DNA of 64,000 nt, from NCBI GenBank assembly GCA_905221605.1, contig CAJNDS010002134.1, positions 43,501-107,500 of the forward strand, in the 5' to 3' direction. Below the pieces are notes generated by a model, which saw nothing but the letters and a program-made list of their open reading frames with translations, had not been told where the DNA came from and ran no database searches. The translations under genes and the position numbers were made by a program. Below, piece after piece: positions 19,201-26,799 of the stretch. The DNA comes from Symbiodinium natans (lineage: Eukaryota > Sar > Dinophyceae > Suessiales > Symbiodiniaceae). The number at the start of each line of letters is the position of its first letter. Position 1 is the stretch's first letter.

Positions 19201-20041
19201 ATGCCAAATAACGACATAGCCATGGCCTTCGATGAGTCTCTTTTGTAATACCACACACTCCGCCATGAGTATAGTGGCCCAACACCAGAGCTCGCGTACT
19301 TGTACACCAATTGTTGATACCACCTCTTCGATTCACCCTCTTTGGGTATACAATCCCTTCCAAAAGCTCCTCACAGTCCACGTAATCATACATAGACCTT
19401 TCATACATTGACTTGGCTTTTTGCTCTTCTTTTTCCAACTGTGTTCCATCCTCAGCAGTCTCACTTTTGCAGACCAAATAAGCATTTTCATGAGGAGAAC
19501 AGCAAGTCGGCCAATACTCATCACCAGGAACATTGTCCTCAACATCTGCATTTTCTTCCAGCTCCCCCAGACCCTGCATGTCATCCTCGAAAATTTCTAA
19601 GGGCGGACTCTCCCCCCGCTTGCGAAGCAAGCGCAAGGAGCCCACATGACCACGCAGTGAAGAGGCCGGGCTTTTTTCATTTAACCGATGACGAACTGGA
19701 GGATCGCGAGGCGGAGGTAAAGGAGGACCTTCCTCATCAGCGAACCGAAGCGCCGGTTTTTTCCCCTTGAGACGATGCTCTGGAGGAGAAGGCTCCTGTT
19801 CTTCTACCACCCCTTCCAGCTCCAATTCAGGCGGTTCCTTTATATTGGAAAAAATCGTAGTGCAGGGAAATAACACCAGTTCATCCGGATCTTTTGCAGT
19901 CCCTTGAGCTTCCACCCAATAACCACCAGGTAGGTCATCGCATGGACCCATGCGTACGATCGACCCATTGCCGACCTTTCTTTGTTCCATCCGGACCCAG
20001 CAACTCCCACGGACGACGTTTGACTTGAATCTGAGCACCAA
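16220..20041 (-). CDS. Retrotransposon ORF2: dioxygenase-like domain, reverse transcriptase, RNase H
   Basis: 1,273 residues. The true join to ORF1 is inside the overlap, since residues 28-45 (IVRMGPCDD-PGGYWVE) continue the polyprotein. A 2OG-Fe(II) oxygenase-like domain lies at about 245-395. A coiled-coil-rich linker is at about 430-580. Copia reverse transcriptase: LDISKAF at 663, KALYGLAESPAAW at 708, YVDD at 774-777. RNase H: YADAS (D963), STAEAELH (E1003), YTDS (D1041), ADLLTK (D1090). Two hydrophobic segments (about 1123-1139 and 1181-1200) and a C-terminal cysteine/histidine cluster (C1229, H1231, C1236, C1250, C1253) follow. An envelope-like role for the membrane tail is only a guess. 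Confidence 0.95.
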   Translation of the reverse strand: MVLRFKSNVVRGSCWVRMEQRKVGNGSIVRMGPCDDLPGGYWVEAQGTAKDPDELVLFPCTTIFSNIKEPPELELEGVVEEQEPSPPEHRLKGKKPALRFADEEGPPLPPPRDPPVRHRLNEKSPASSLRGHVGSLRLLRKRGESPPLEIFEDDMQGLGELEENADVEDNVPGDEYWPTCCSPHENAYLVCKSETAEDGTQLEKEEQKAKSMYERSMYDYVDCEELLEGIVYPKRVNRRGGINNWCTSTRALVLGHYTHGGVCGITKETHRRPWLCRYLASFVRHHNPEAKFSALQISCNAPVSLHRDSHNEKHCCNYVCGFGDYKDGQLWAEDEKVLEEGAEVVEQSYGKKVLPGKLVDIHWNFMSFFPRKLHGPMPWKGNRVSLTGYTPVFMERLSYKDRCYLLQCKFPLPEPQAEGGEKRKWLKMTLKETSLDDLAEEVDYAVFEAHQWALEEHLSIRRLIAEQECCVLDEFHGSANESNGEKGSETREWLVKAKRAEEQLSKFLVKAAQVQQMVQENTALEAAEEVEFLQTKTIPTQEAMQELEKWRESLSDEVTSLVKELEVVEPTTQEKLDKLAEEPNAPVIEYVPSLVVFTRKQGTGRRRARICACGNFISSTAATEYEGPRSLSRHSLYAPGLDSTTFRCQVRHAAYMVWIIAGLDISKAFLTAPMNRAQREGRLVVVQPPRAAVKLGLCTKEERWIVRKALYGLAESPAAWVEWRDQRLQGMSWVSKDGQAMSFQRSNADPSLFLIMAQEKPEGASKLVGTMGLYVDDFLMAGTMTVLREALEQIRKEWKTSEPEFCGPGCGDGFLKFLGVQIWYRNGSFFLNQEDFVRDLLNRRGYQIDETGKGSNLPMVKETPGEEEEVDIPSLRAAQGAVGEFLWVAIKTRPDLAFCTSQLSLWTSRRPRFVVKKAEEVFRYLAATPTLGLTFGAIATCEKERNEVLRYGRGVKVVESYADASFAAGENEKSHSGAVAVWGDCPVMWATQRQSTVALSTAEAELHASIEGATMIQSCTPIIAAWVGTGEESLQKVLYTDSVSTCSIIQYPAGSWRTRHLRIRAAGVRSLVDRGYMVIAHLRGEYMIADLLTKLMSGQVYAKQKALWGLRLLVQGTDLKRASLAMAVMMVAASLQGMATGGEEVSTAGFFCSEEGVCKVANTSTVMVLAQGIEMVINNSDLVAYLVAAIILWELAWCLFRRLYKWLWIKKAVVIPASATLYTTVGGNCMHASSDCDVLRYSQPRAKTLCKHCLKDGWVVNAEFLGEERAAGT
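18857..19309 (-). other. 2OG-Fe(II) dioxygenase-like (TET/JBP-type?) domain in ORF2
   Basis: SLHRDSHN gives the HxD iron-ligand pair (H306, D308); KLHGPMPWKGNRVSLTGYT gives the distal H374 and the co-substrate-type R383. The order HxD, about 65 residues, H, 9 residues, R is that of 2-oxoglutarate oxygenases. Assignment to the nucleic-acid-modifying TET/JBP branch is inference from context. Confidence 0.65.
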
Positions 20042-23000
20042 AGGGAAGCAATGCTTTAGGATTCAACCCCAACTCCCTTTCAGCTTTCTGCCACCGTAAC
20101 ATTGACCAATGGCGAGCAGCCAGTGCCCAGTACGCCGGCCCGAGTCGCGCCTCCTTTAAGAGCGACCTGACACCACGTTTGAATAAACCCACACACGCTT
20201 CAGCGCGCCCATTTGTTTGCGGGACTCCAGGATCACCAGTGGTCCTATATATCAGACGAGTTTCACAAAAGGACCGGAAGCGTGCATTGACAAACTCCCC
20301 CGCTCGATCTGAGTGGATTCTCAACACCGGATACCCATGTCTCTGCAAGCGCACCATCATTCTTTGAACTGCCGACAAAACAGTTGTTTGCTGTTTATCC
20401 ACAATCGGCTCCACCATAACGAAGTTGATCATACGGACAGGTTGGGTCAAGTGGTCCTTCAGTTCCTTCCAGGATTTTTCAGAAGCTTGGATTTTCAACA
20501 CCTCTGCCTCCAGAACTGGCGCAGGTTCCACCGGCGCAGAGTCTTCCTCCTCGAAGTTAGCGACTGCATCGCCTAACCATTCTCCGACACCAGCACCTTC
20601 ATCTGCCACCTGATCTTCCACCTCATCCGCATCTTCCTCCTTTTCTGGAGGGCGACCCACATTGGGATCCAACATTGGAAACTGATACACACCAATAACA
20701 GCGTGTCGTGGCTTCTGCTGGTGAGCATCCTTTGAACACGCGTATGGACCCGCTAAGTCCAATGATAAAGTGTAAGCATCCCCATGCTTCCGCCTCAAAT
20801 GGCGACGCTCTTTTCCAGCGGCAGACACACAGATTTGACAATCACGTCTGAAAGGAATATGCCCCCTTAGGCAATGGTCACGGAAAGCTCGCTCCTCAGC
20901 TGTCAACCTCCGTAACGTCCCTTCTCGTTCTTCCTTTTTTAACACCATAGCTTCCCGTTCAGCATCGCTCTCATGCAACCATTGTGCCAACCTGTGACGT
21001 ATTCTTTTAACCAATCCAAACGCCCATCGCGCCCATACGGAGGATTGTCCAATACGCTCTTCCAGGGTAGAAGCGAATGTTGCTGACCACGGAACAACCA
21101 CGCGAACTTGTTCCAACGATTCCCATAGTTCCATATCAGACACCAGGAAAGTCGTAGGTTTCACCAGAGCATGTCCCAACGCTCCTTGATCAAAATGTGC
21201 AGCGTACATTCCATAACGCTCACAAAAGCTTTTCACCTCTGGCCAACTCCAGAAGGTAGGACTTGAGAGCCCTTCCTGAGAACCATCCACCAGATCCTCA
21301 GCACTCAAGACCGTTTTGCCGTTCTGAGAGAAATCTTTCCCTATGAGTTCAGGGTCCCCAGGGCTTTCCATGCCAAAGAAGACAGAACTTCCATTGATGA
21401 CTTCAGCAGTTCCACACCTTGAATGCACCGCCACGTCATATAGGAAAAGCATCTTCAGAAGTAAAACACCATCTTTTTGAGCTAATTCTTGATGTGGCCA
21501 AGGAAGACTCTTTAATCCCAACCGTTCAGGCCCACAGCGCCGGCGTAATACAGGTGGACCACCGTCTTCACCTCTCAACCTTGACACTGTCCTGCATGGA
21601 GGTCCTCCAACCACAGCAACCACCTTTCCTTCAGCCGCCAGATGCAGAAGATACTTCCAGACGCTCGAATTATGTAGGTCACCGCCTTTTGTCAAATCCA
21701 GCTCCAGTACCTCCACATCCCGACTGGGAAAATGCCATTTTTGTTTTCCCGAAAATAGGTGTACCACCACCCTTTTTGCTCGTGCCAGCCGTCTCCTTTT
21801 ATGACGGTTGAAAGGCAACGCCGCAATATCTCCACGTGGCAACAGCTCCATCAGCATATTTTCTGGTATATCCCCATAATACCACCGAAGAAATCTCCAG
21901 CATGCCTGGACGAACTCCTCCTCATTCGCTGACGCTGTCCGCGCTGCGCTTTGCAACGACGTTTTTACAGCCACCTCGTTGTCCGTATTCGGACACCCTT
22001 GAACCATACGTGCCACCTTCAAAGCTTGCTTTGGTGAGCACCAATCCATTTCATCAATGATCTGAAGCGCCACCTCCTTTTCCAAACAAGGGCACCCATT
22101 CAGATCACGAACGCGAAGTTCCCCCAGAACAGGATGTGAGGCTGTGCACTTGCCACCACGCCACTGAACTCTGAGACCAACCAAGGCGCTCGCTTTGCCA
22201 ATTGGCACTAGTGGATCTACCATTTCAGGAGTTACCAGGGTCCCACCTGGGGTAATACACATCTCCCGAGATCCAACAGCTAAAGACACCAACACCTTTT
22301 GCTGCGGAAGCTGTTCTCCAGGACGAAGTGATCTGAGAGGATGTGATGCTCCCGAGTCCAACATGCCCATTCCCGAACACTCATTGGTGTCAGAAACCCT
22401 GGCCACATGTAGAACGCATACTCCTCGGCCTTCTCCCTGCTTCGGCAACAACGTGGCATCCGACGAACCGACTCCACAGTCCGCCCTTCCATTCCTCCAT
22501 TGAGAATGGGACCAAGACGCACGCTGCCTTTCAGCATGCAAAACCATTTTTTCAGCTGTTTTGTAATCCATAACCAAACAGCCATGTTCAAACCACAAGA
22601 GCTGGTCCAGCGAAGATTTTGCACCCACGTGACACATCCCATTGATCACAGTGAGGTTCGCCCCAAACTCCAAAATCAACCAGAGAGGGATAATCAGGGG
22701 CCCATTGTCTTCCCTAATCAACGTCCCTTTCTCTGTAATCCTCATTGTCACACCACCAAGCGCGCTTTGCACCATAACAGTAGTGTCTGGTAAACATTCC
22801 CATGGAAAAAGCGTCCGCGCAAGATGCGTAGCAGCTGTATCCACCAACGCCACTCTCCCTTCCTGCTGAAGCAGCCCAGAGCCACATAACATTCGAATAC
22901 TGGGATCCCCGCTTGACGCCGACTGTTCTGATGACAGCTTCATAGATTTCAGCACTTCTAACGCTTCAACAAGGACCTGATTGGCCGTTGATGGCGATGA

Positions 23001-25457
23001 GGGACTTGCAGAACCTTTATCCAGTCCCGCATTAGCCGTCTCATCTCCCCCTTCAGCTACCTCTGCCTTTTTGGCATTTCCCCATTTCGCACCTTTGCCG
23101 CCCTTTCCCCCTTTGGGAGAATTCCATTTAGATCTACTCCTCTCAGGATTTGAGTCCACATTGGAACTTGCACCATCCTTATATGGACATTGCGGCTGCA
23201 GATGGCCAACGGCCCCGCACTCAAAACATCTTCCTCGCTCAAGGGAGTCTTTGTCATGGCGGAATTTGCAGCGGGATCCGAACTTGCAACCTGCATCGGT
23301 CTTCCCATATATCCAACAGAAAGGACGTTCACCATCTCCGCTGTACCTTTTTCCTTTCCCTTTGCCTTTGTCACCCTCCTCTGTCTCGTCACCAGTTCCC
23401 TTTTGGGCCTTGTTTAACCTGGCCCTTTTCTTGGCGTCCGAGTCCTGCTTCACCTCTTGTTCACCAGCACTATGCAATAGCAGTTCAAACTCTGCCTGTA
23501 ACATTTCAGCTAGTTTTGTCGCAGTTTCAGAGGTCGGCGAGTAGTCCACCCCCAATTTCTCCCGAAAGGATGCCACTCTGAAATGAACCGTAGGGTGTTT
23601 CGCCAGCAACGCGGATGACAAACCATCCAATCCCTTGATAAGCAAGGTAGCGTCCGGCTCGGCCGCTCTCAACTCCCTCAATCGGGAACGCCATTGCGCC
23701 CATTGACGCACTCCCTTTATGGCCTCTGAGATCGAGGTTGCTGGAGATGGTTGCACCAAGAAGTTCAACATTGTGCTGCGCTCATTTGCTCCACCTGGTT
23801 GGTAGACCGTCAGCAATTTGTAGAATATCATCACTGACCCCAACATTCGAGTGGAAACGATCTCGGTCTTCAATCTCTCCGGAATCGCCTGTAGCAGTAA
23901 AGACACCGCTCTCTGCTCCAACAAAACATGCACAGTTTGAACCACCTTGAGCCCTTCCAGCTCAGCCTTGATGCCCAACCTTTCCAGCGGAGAAACACTC
24001 AACCATTTGGCATACGCCTGATACGCCTTTGAGTAGACGCATTGCCACCACACTCTTCCTGTATCTGTCAGCGAAGACAACATTGGTTCGATCATTGCGA
24101 TCCAATCACCCAGTGCCGTCGGATTGCTTGGTGTGTAGTCTGCCAAAGTTGGAAGGCTCATCACATGCTTCCCGAGAGCCTCCGGACGTTCGGTTCCAGA
24201 ACTATCACCAGTGATTGGCATACCACGTGGCACCACTGCTCCAGGAGGTAAACTGACCCTACCACCAGGCCCTTGAGGTAGTCCATGTCCTATACCGGGC
24301 GTAACAGCTGTGAGCGGAACCTTTTCTAATTCCAACTTCCCAGCGACCATTTTCCACCGATACGGAACATCATCCACCATTGTATATCCACCCGATCCTG
24401 CTGAGTTCTCTTGCGTTGCAGTTTCCCGAGCTGAAACAAAACCGGGCTGGTTCCCCACAGGTGCGGCAGAACCATCAACACCTGACGGCACGGAAGTAAT
24501 CGGAACATGTGTTAAACCAGGTGGTCCACTTGCATATCCACCACTTGCAGGACCTCCCGTGGGGTAATTCAATGGAGGCAATCTGGAGGGTTTCTTCCCT
24601 TCAGCTACATGCATCATTGGCACTTCTTTTTCATCCTCCACTTGAACATCCCCCTTCCTGGACCCAGGCAAGGATTGAAGATCACAACCCTTTGGCAGGT
24701 CGTAGCCCTCAATAGGCAGCCATGTCCCATCAGGTAACACAGTCCAAAAACCACCCATACCATCCGTGTAGAAAACTTGTCCTGGCAGGTACTGCTTCTC
24801 TGGAGTCATTCCTAGAGGATATGCAGTGTTTGCGTCCACCACTCCAGAGCTCCGTGCCCTTGAAGCCGACCCAGATGCAGCAGAGGTATAGCTTTTCTCC
24901 TCCACCCGATGCAACCTGTTCCCCAGCTCCTTTGTTTGCACAAGCAACTCTTTCAGCGCACGCTTTACCACCGCCATATCTTCAGTTTGCTCTTCACCAC
25001 TAACATCAGGAATGAGTTCTTCGTCGGCTTGCACTCCACCAATAGTACCTCGTTCCATTTGGCCCATTAAGCCTGACGATGGTCTCTCAACAGGTGCAGG
25101 TTCCTGACCCAAAAGATCTTGCAGCGAAGGCGGCCTCCTCGTACCTTCACCACTTCTATCCCCTCCGCTCGCGGGAAGACTTGCCGGCCTTGATTGCCTA
25201 AGTCTCATTTCTTCTTGAGCCCGCTCGCTCCAGAAAGGATTTGCTGCTTGAACCGGAACCACTTCGTTTTCCACCTGAGGCGTTGGTTGTATCATTGCAA
25301 CCTCCCTACCATCTGTCAGCGCTTGTACCATTTGTTGTCGATCTTCACCCCCATCACCACGATTTCCTTCGGCTTCATTGGCCGTTGGCGACAGTCCAGG
25401 CTCAGAGCGACGCCGCATCATGTCCATGGCGTTAAACAAACGAAAAATCTTTACCAA
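19935..25457 (-). CDS. Retrotransposon ORF1: Gag, double protease, methyltransferase-like domain, integrase
   Basis: 1,840 residues; start 33 nt inside the LTR, after an in-frame TGA in the primer-binding site. Order: low-complexity N terminus; Gag helical region about 440-660; basic GKGKGK; a CCCH finger (C714, C724, C730, H734); a CCHC knuckle (C744, C747, H752, C757); two retropepsin-like repeats (VDTAATH from 872, LDSGASH from 1033); a methyltransferase-like domain about 1228-1440; integrase zinc site H1528, H1533, C1540, C1543; integrase core D1567, D1717, E1753 with exact DX35E spacing. It ends at the RRPWELLG segment where copia polyproteins normally continue, 107 nt into ORF2. A zinc knuckle plus a CCCH finger is unusual for Gag. 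Very high confidence for a retroelement polyprotein; domain functions are inferred from motifs. Confidence 0.95.
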   Translation of the reverse strand: MVKIFRLFNAMDMMRRRSEPGLSPTANEAEGNRGDGGEDRQQMVQALTDGREVAMIQPTPQVENEVVPVQAANPFWSERAQEEMRLRQSRPASLPASGGDRSGEGTRRPPSLQDLLGQEPAPVERPSSGLMGQMERGTIGGVQADEELIPDVSGEEQTEDMAVVKRALKELLVQTKELGNRLHRVEEKSYTSAASGSASRARSSGVVDANTAYPLGMTPEKQYLPGQVFYTDGMGGFWTVLPDGTWLPIEGYDLPKGCDLQSLPGSRKGDVQVEDEKEVPMMHVAEGKKPSRLPPLNYPTGGPASGGYASGPPGLTHVPITSVPSGVDGSAAPVGNQPGFVSARETATQENSAGSGGYTMVDDVPYRWKMVAGKLELEKVPLTAVTPGIGHGLPQGPGGRVSLPPGAVVPRGMPITGDSSGTERPEALGKHVMSLPTLADYTPSNPTALGDWIAMIEPMLSSLTDTGRVWWQCVYSKAYQAYAKWLSVSPLERLGIKAELEGLKVVQTVHVLLEQRAVSLLLQAIPERLKTEIVSTRMLGSVMIFYKLLTVYQPGGANERSTMLNFLVQPSPATSISEAIKGVRQWAQWRSRLRELRAAEPDATLLIKGLDGLSSALLAKHPTVHFRVASFREKLGVDYSPTSETATKLAEMLQAEFELLLHSAGEQEVKQDSDAKKRARLNKAQKGTGDETEEGDKGKGKGKRYSGDGERPFCWIYGKTDAGCKFGSRCKFRHDKDSLERGRCFECGAVGHLQPQCPYKDGASSNVDSNPERSRSKWNSPKGGKGGKGAKWGNAKKAEVAEGGDETANAGLDKGSASPSSPSTANQVLVEALEVLKSMKLSSEQSASSGDPSIRMLCGSGLLQQEGRVALVDTAATHLARTLFPWECLPDTTVMVQSALGGVTMRITEKGTLIREDNGPLIIPLWLILEFGANLTVINGMCHVGAKSSLDQLLWFEHGCLVMDYKTAEKMVLHAERQRASWSHSQWRNGRADCGVGSSDATLLPKQGEGRGVCVLHVARVSDTNECSGMGMLDSGASHPLRSLRPGEQLPQQKVLVSLAVGSREMCITPGGTLVTPEMVDPLVPIGKASALVGLRVQWRGGKCTASHPVLGELRVRDLNGCPCLEKEVALQIIDEMDWCSPKQALKVARMVQGCPNTDNEVAVKTSLQSAARTASANEEEFVQACWRFLRWYYGDIPENMLMELLPRGDIAALPFNRHKRRRLARAKRVVVHLFSGKQKWHFPSRDVEVLELDLTKGGDLHNSSVWKYLLHLAAEGKVVAVVGGPPCRTVSRLRGEDGGPPVLRRRCGPERLGLKSLPWPHQELAQKDGVLLLKMLFLYDVAVHSRCGTAEVINGSSVFFGMESPGDPELIGKDFSQNGKTVLSAEDLVDGSQEGLSSPTFWSWPEVKSFCERYGMYAAHFDQGALGHALVKPTTFLVSDMELWESLEQVRVVVPWSATFASTLEERIGQSSVWARWAFGLVKRIRHRLAQWLHESDAEREAMVLKKEEREGTLRRLTAEERAFRDHCLRGHIPFRRDCQICVSAAGKERRHLRRKHGDAYTLSLDLAGPYACSKDAHQQKPRHAVIGVYQFPMLDPNVGRPPEKEEDADEVEDQVADEGAGVGEWLGDAVANFEEEDSAPVEPAPVLEAEVLKIQASEKSWKELKDHLTQPVRMINFVMVEPIVDKQQTTVLSAVQRMMVRLQRHGYPVLRIHSDRAGEFVNARFRSFCETRLIYRTTGDPGVPQTNGRAEACVGLFKRGVRSLLKEARLGPAYWALAARHWSMLRWQKAERELGLNPKALLPFGAQIQVKRRPWELLGPDGTKKGRQWVDRTHGSMR
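21138..21776 (-). other. C5-cytosine-methyltransferase-like domain in ORF1
   Basis: About residues 1228-1440. VVVHLFSG resembles the SAM-binding motif I; LELDLTKGGDL the next acidic strand; VVGGPPCRTVSRLR resembles catalytic motif IV (PPCQ in active enzymes, PPCR here, cysteine C1288); FFGMESPGDP resembles the ENV motif VI; then HFDQGALGH-KPTT. No clear motif VIII. It sits between protease and integrase zinc site. Activity uncertain; could be a structural or inactive derivative. Confidence 0.65.
22128..22856 (-). other. Tandem retropepsin-like domains in ORF1
   Basis: Residues 868-940 and 1030-1110 align by eye: LVDTAATHLARTLF against MLDSGASHPLRSLR, then ITEKGTLI against ITPGGTLV. The first catalytic triplet is DTA, the second DSG. 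Retroviral-type proteases are normally homodimers of one such unit; two in one chain could fold as a pseudodimer. Confidence 0.65.
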
Positions 25458-25470
25458 TTCCGCAGGAAGC

Positions 25471-25489
25471 CTAAGTTGGGCTCATAACC
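25471..25489 (-). promoter_or_regulatory. Primer-binding site complementary to initiator tRNA-Met anticodon arm
   Basis: Directly after the 5' LTR the minus strand reads GGTTATGAGCCCAACTTAG. Its complement contains GGGCTCATAACC, the anticodon stem-loop of eukaryotic initiator tRNA-Met (CAT anticodon). Drosophila copia is primed the same way, by a 5' half of that tRNA. Confidence 0.8.
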
Positions 25490-25709
25490 TACGGGGGGCA
25501 ACCGAAGGAGGACAGGGAACAAAACAGTCAACCCCAACAGAAGCCCTTGATCCCCTGGACCAACCAACACCAAACCAAACCCAAAAGACCAAGCACCCTT
25601 TTCTCACTAAGTGCACTGTCATCTTGAGCCAAAAAAGATTTCCGGGTTCGTTGACCCTTTTCAACTCCCATCACCAACTTCTTTCTACAATACCAGTTGC
25701 AGCTCCGCA
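25490..25709 (-). repeat. 5' LTR of copia-type element
   Basis: 220 bp, minus-strand ends TGCGG...CCGTA, so TG...TA rather than the usual TG...CA. By eye it is identical to the other LTR. Followed at 25710-25714 by target duplication CCCTA. Confidence 0.95.
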
Positions 25710-25796
25710 CCCTAAACCCTGACCACTCCCAGCCATTTCTGCTCACGCGCGCCTCTGCAGCGATACATGCCACAGCCACCTTGTGAAGATGGCTAC

Positions 25797-25914
25797 GTCG
25801 CCACCGCCTCTGCGAAGCTGGGCGGGTACCAGCCCTCCGTCGGCCCAGCATCCAGGGACCCAGAGCTCCGCTCCAGTATCCGGGCAAACTCCTCGACTGG
25901 CCGCAAGGATCCAT
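25797..25914 (-). CDS. Unidentified exon: LRPVEEFARILERSSGSLD
   Basis: About 118 nt of coding-like sequence right after the retrotransposon, ending WYPPSFAEAVA before a GT donor. Product unknown. Confidence 0.5.
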
Positions 25915-26321
25915 GTCTTTAAGTGGAGGTCCCTGTAAAGAACCAGAGGGCCAAGCCAAGTTCACCATTATAAATGGAAAAGGGGTGGGCAAAGAGAAAC
26001 AATGCCAAAATACGGCTTGAGAAGAACTTCAAAGCGCTAAGCGCCCCCAGGGTTCGAAACCGTTTCTGACATCGCCCGGGTGCGATCATCGATGGACCAA
26101 ATAGGACAAAACAAACCAAAGCGAATGACTTTACATGGTAGTCATATACACACGTGGCTACCAGATGCAGCAACTTTACACCCTCTGAGCCCTGCAACCC
26201 CCCCCCCCCCCCCCAAGCATACAGCACTTAAAGCCAAACAAAATGCGACTTTGACCTAGCGCCGCGCCTGGGCGAGAGCCAACGTAGCTCAACCAAACCC
26301 TCCTGAATCCCCCACGCCTCA

Positions 26322-26405
26322 TATTAAAATACCCCCCATACAATAATGGGGGTATTGAATGCTAGGGGCTAGAGGGGGGGGTTAATATTAGGGGGAGGGG
26401 ATTAC
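26322..26405. mobile_element. MITE-like element (related to 7560-7628)
   Basis: TACCCCCCATACAATAATGG and GTTAATATTAGGGGGAGGGG are shared in degraded form with 7560-7628. Its right end, read on the minus strand, gives GTAATCCCC, the donor of the next exon. Confidence 0.6.
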
Positions 26406-26480
26406 CCTGCTGGAACCACACAGTGCTGACGCACTGCTCGAAGGGCCAGCCAAGACTCCCATCCATCCGACGATGAATTC
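26406..26480 (-). CDS. 75-nt exon bounded by two different MITEs
   Basis: Acceptor GGCTACTAAG/G is the end of the family F element; donor GTAATCCCC is the end of the element at 26322-26405. All three frames are open, so the peptide cannot be fixed. Confidence 0.45.
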
Positions 26481-26594
26481 CTTAGTAGCCCAGCACCCAT
26501 ATGAAAATAAGGGTACCCTTTTTGTGGTTGGTTGCTTTTTAAGGGAACCCAGAACCCAAAAAACTAGGGTAAAGCGTACCACTGGGCAGCCAAG
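26481..26594. mobile_element. MITE family F copy
   Basis: CTTAGTAGCCCAGCA at the left; the right end CTGGGCAGCCAAG pairs with it. Shares AATAAGGG(TA/CA)CC, GTTGGTTGCTTTTTAAGGGA and AACCCAGAACC with the copy at 27966. Confidence 0.8.
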
Positions 26595-26799
26595 AATCTC
26601 CTCTTCTGTCACCAACATTATGTCTCCTCGGAGGTTTCGGGCTGGCAGGGTTCTGAGTTCTTGGGCTTAGGATGTTTTGGCTTGGTGCCTCTACTTCCGA
26701 CCTCAACTTTTGAACTTCAGGAAAACCCGAAACCCCAAACCACAAATCCCGCTAAGCCCTTGGGGGCGGGCGGGGAGGGGAGGTTCAAGCACTGACAGA

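Larger units (their letters stand above)
15814..25709 (-). mobile_element. Complete Ty1/copia-type LTR retrotransposon, 9,896 bp
   Basis: Identical 220-bp LTRs (15814-16033 and 25490-25709) are flanked by the 5-bp duplication CCCTA. In minus-strand order: 5' LTR, primer-binding site, ORF1 (Gag, two retropepsin-like domains, methyltransferase-like domain, integrase), ORF2 (dioxygenase-like domain, reverse transcriptase, RNase H, membrane tail), polypurine tract, 3' LTR. The integrase-before-RT order defines the copia superfamily. Identical LTRs imply a recent insertion. ORF2 is in the +1 frame relative to ORF1, so expression needs frameshifting, or this copy has an indel. The site is a telomere-type CCCTAAA tract, outside any exon I can see. 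Confidence 0.96.
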
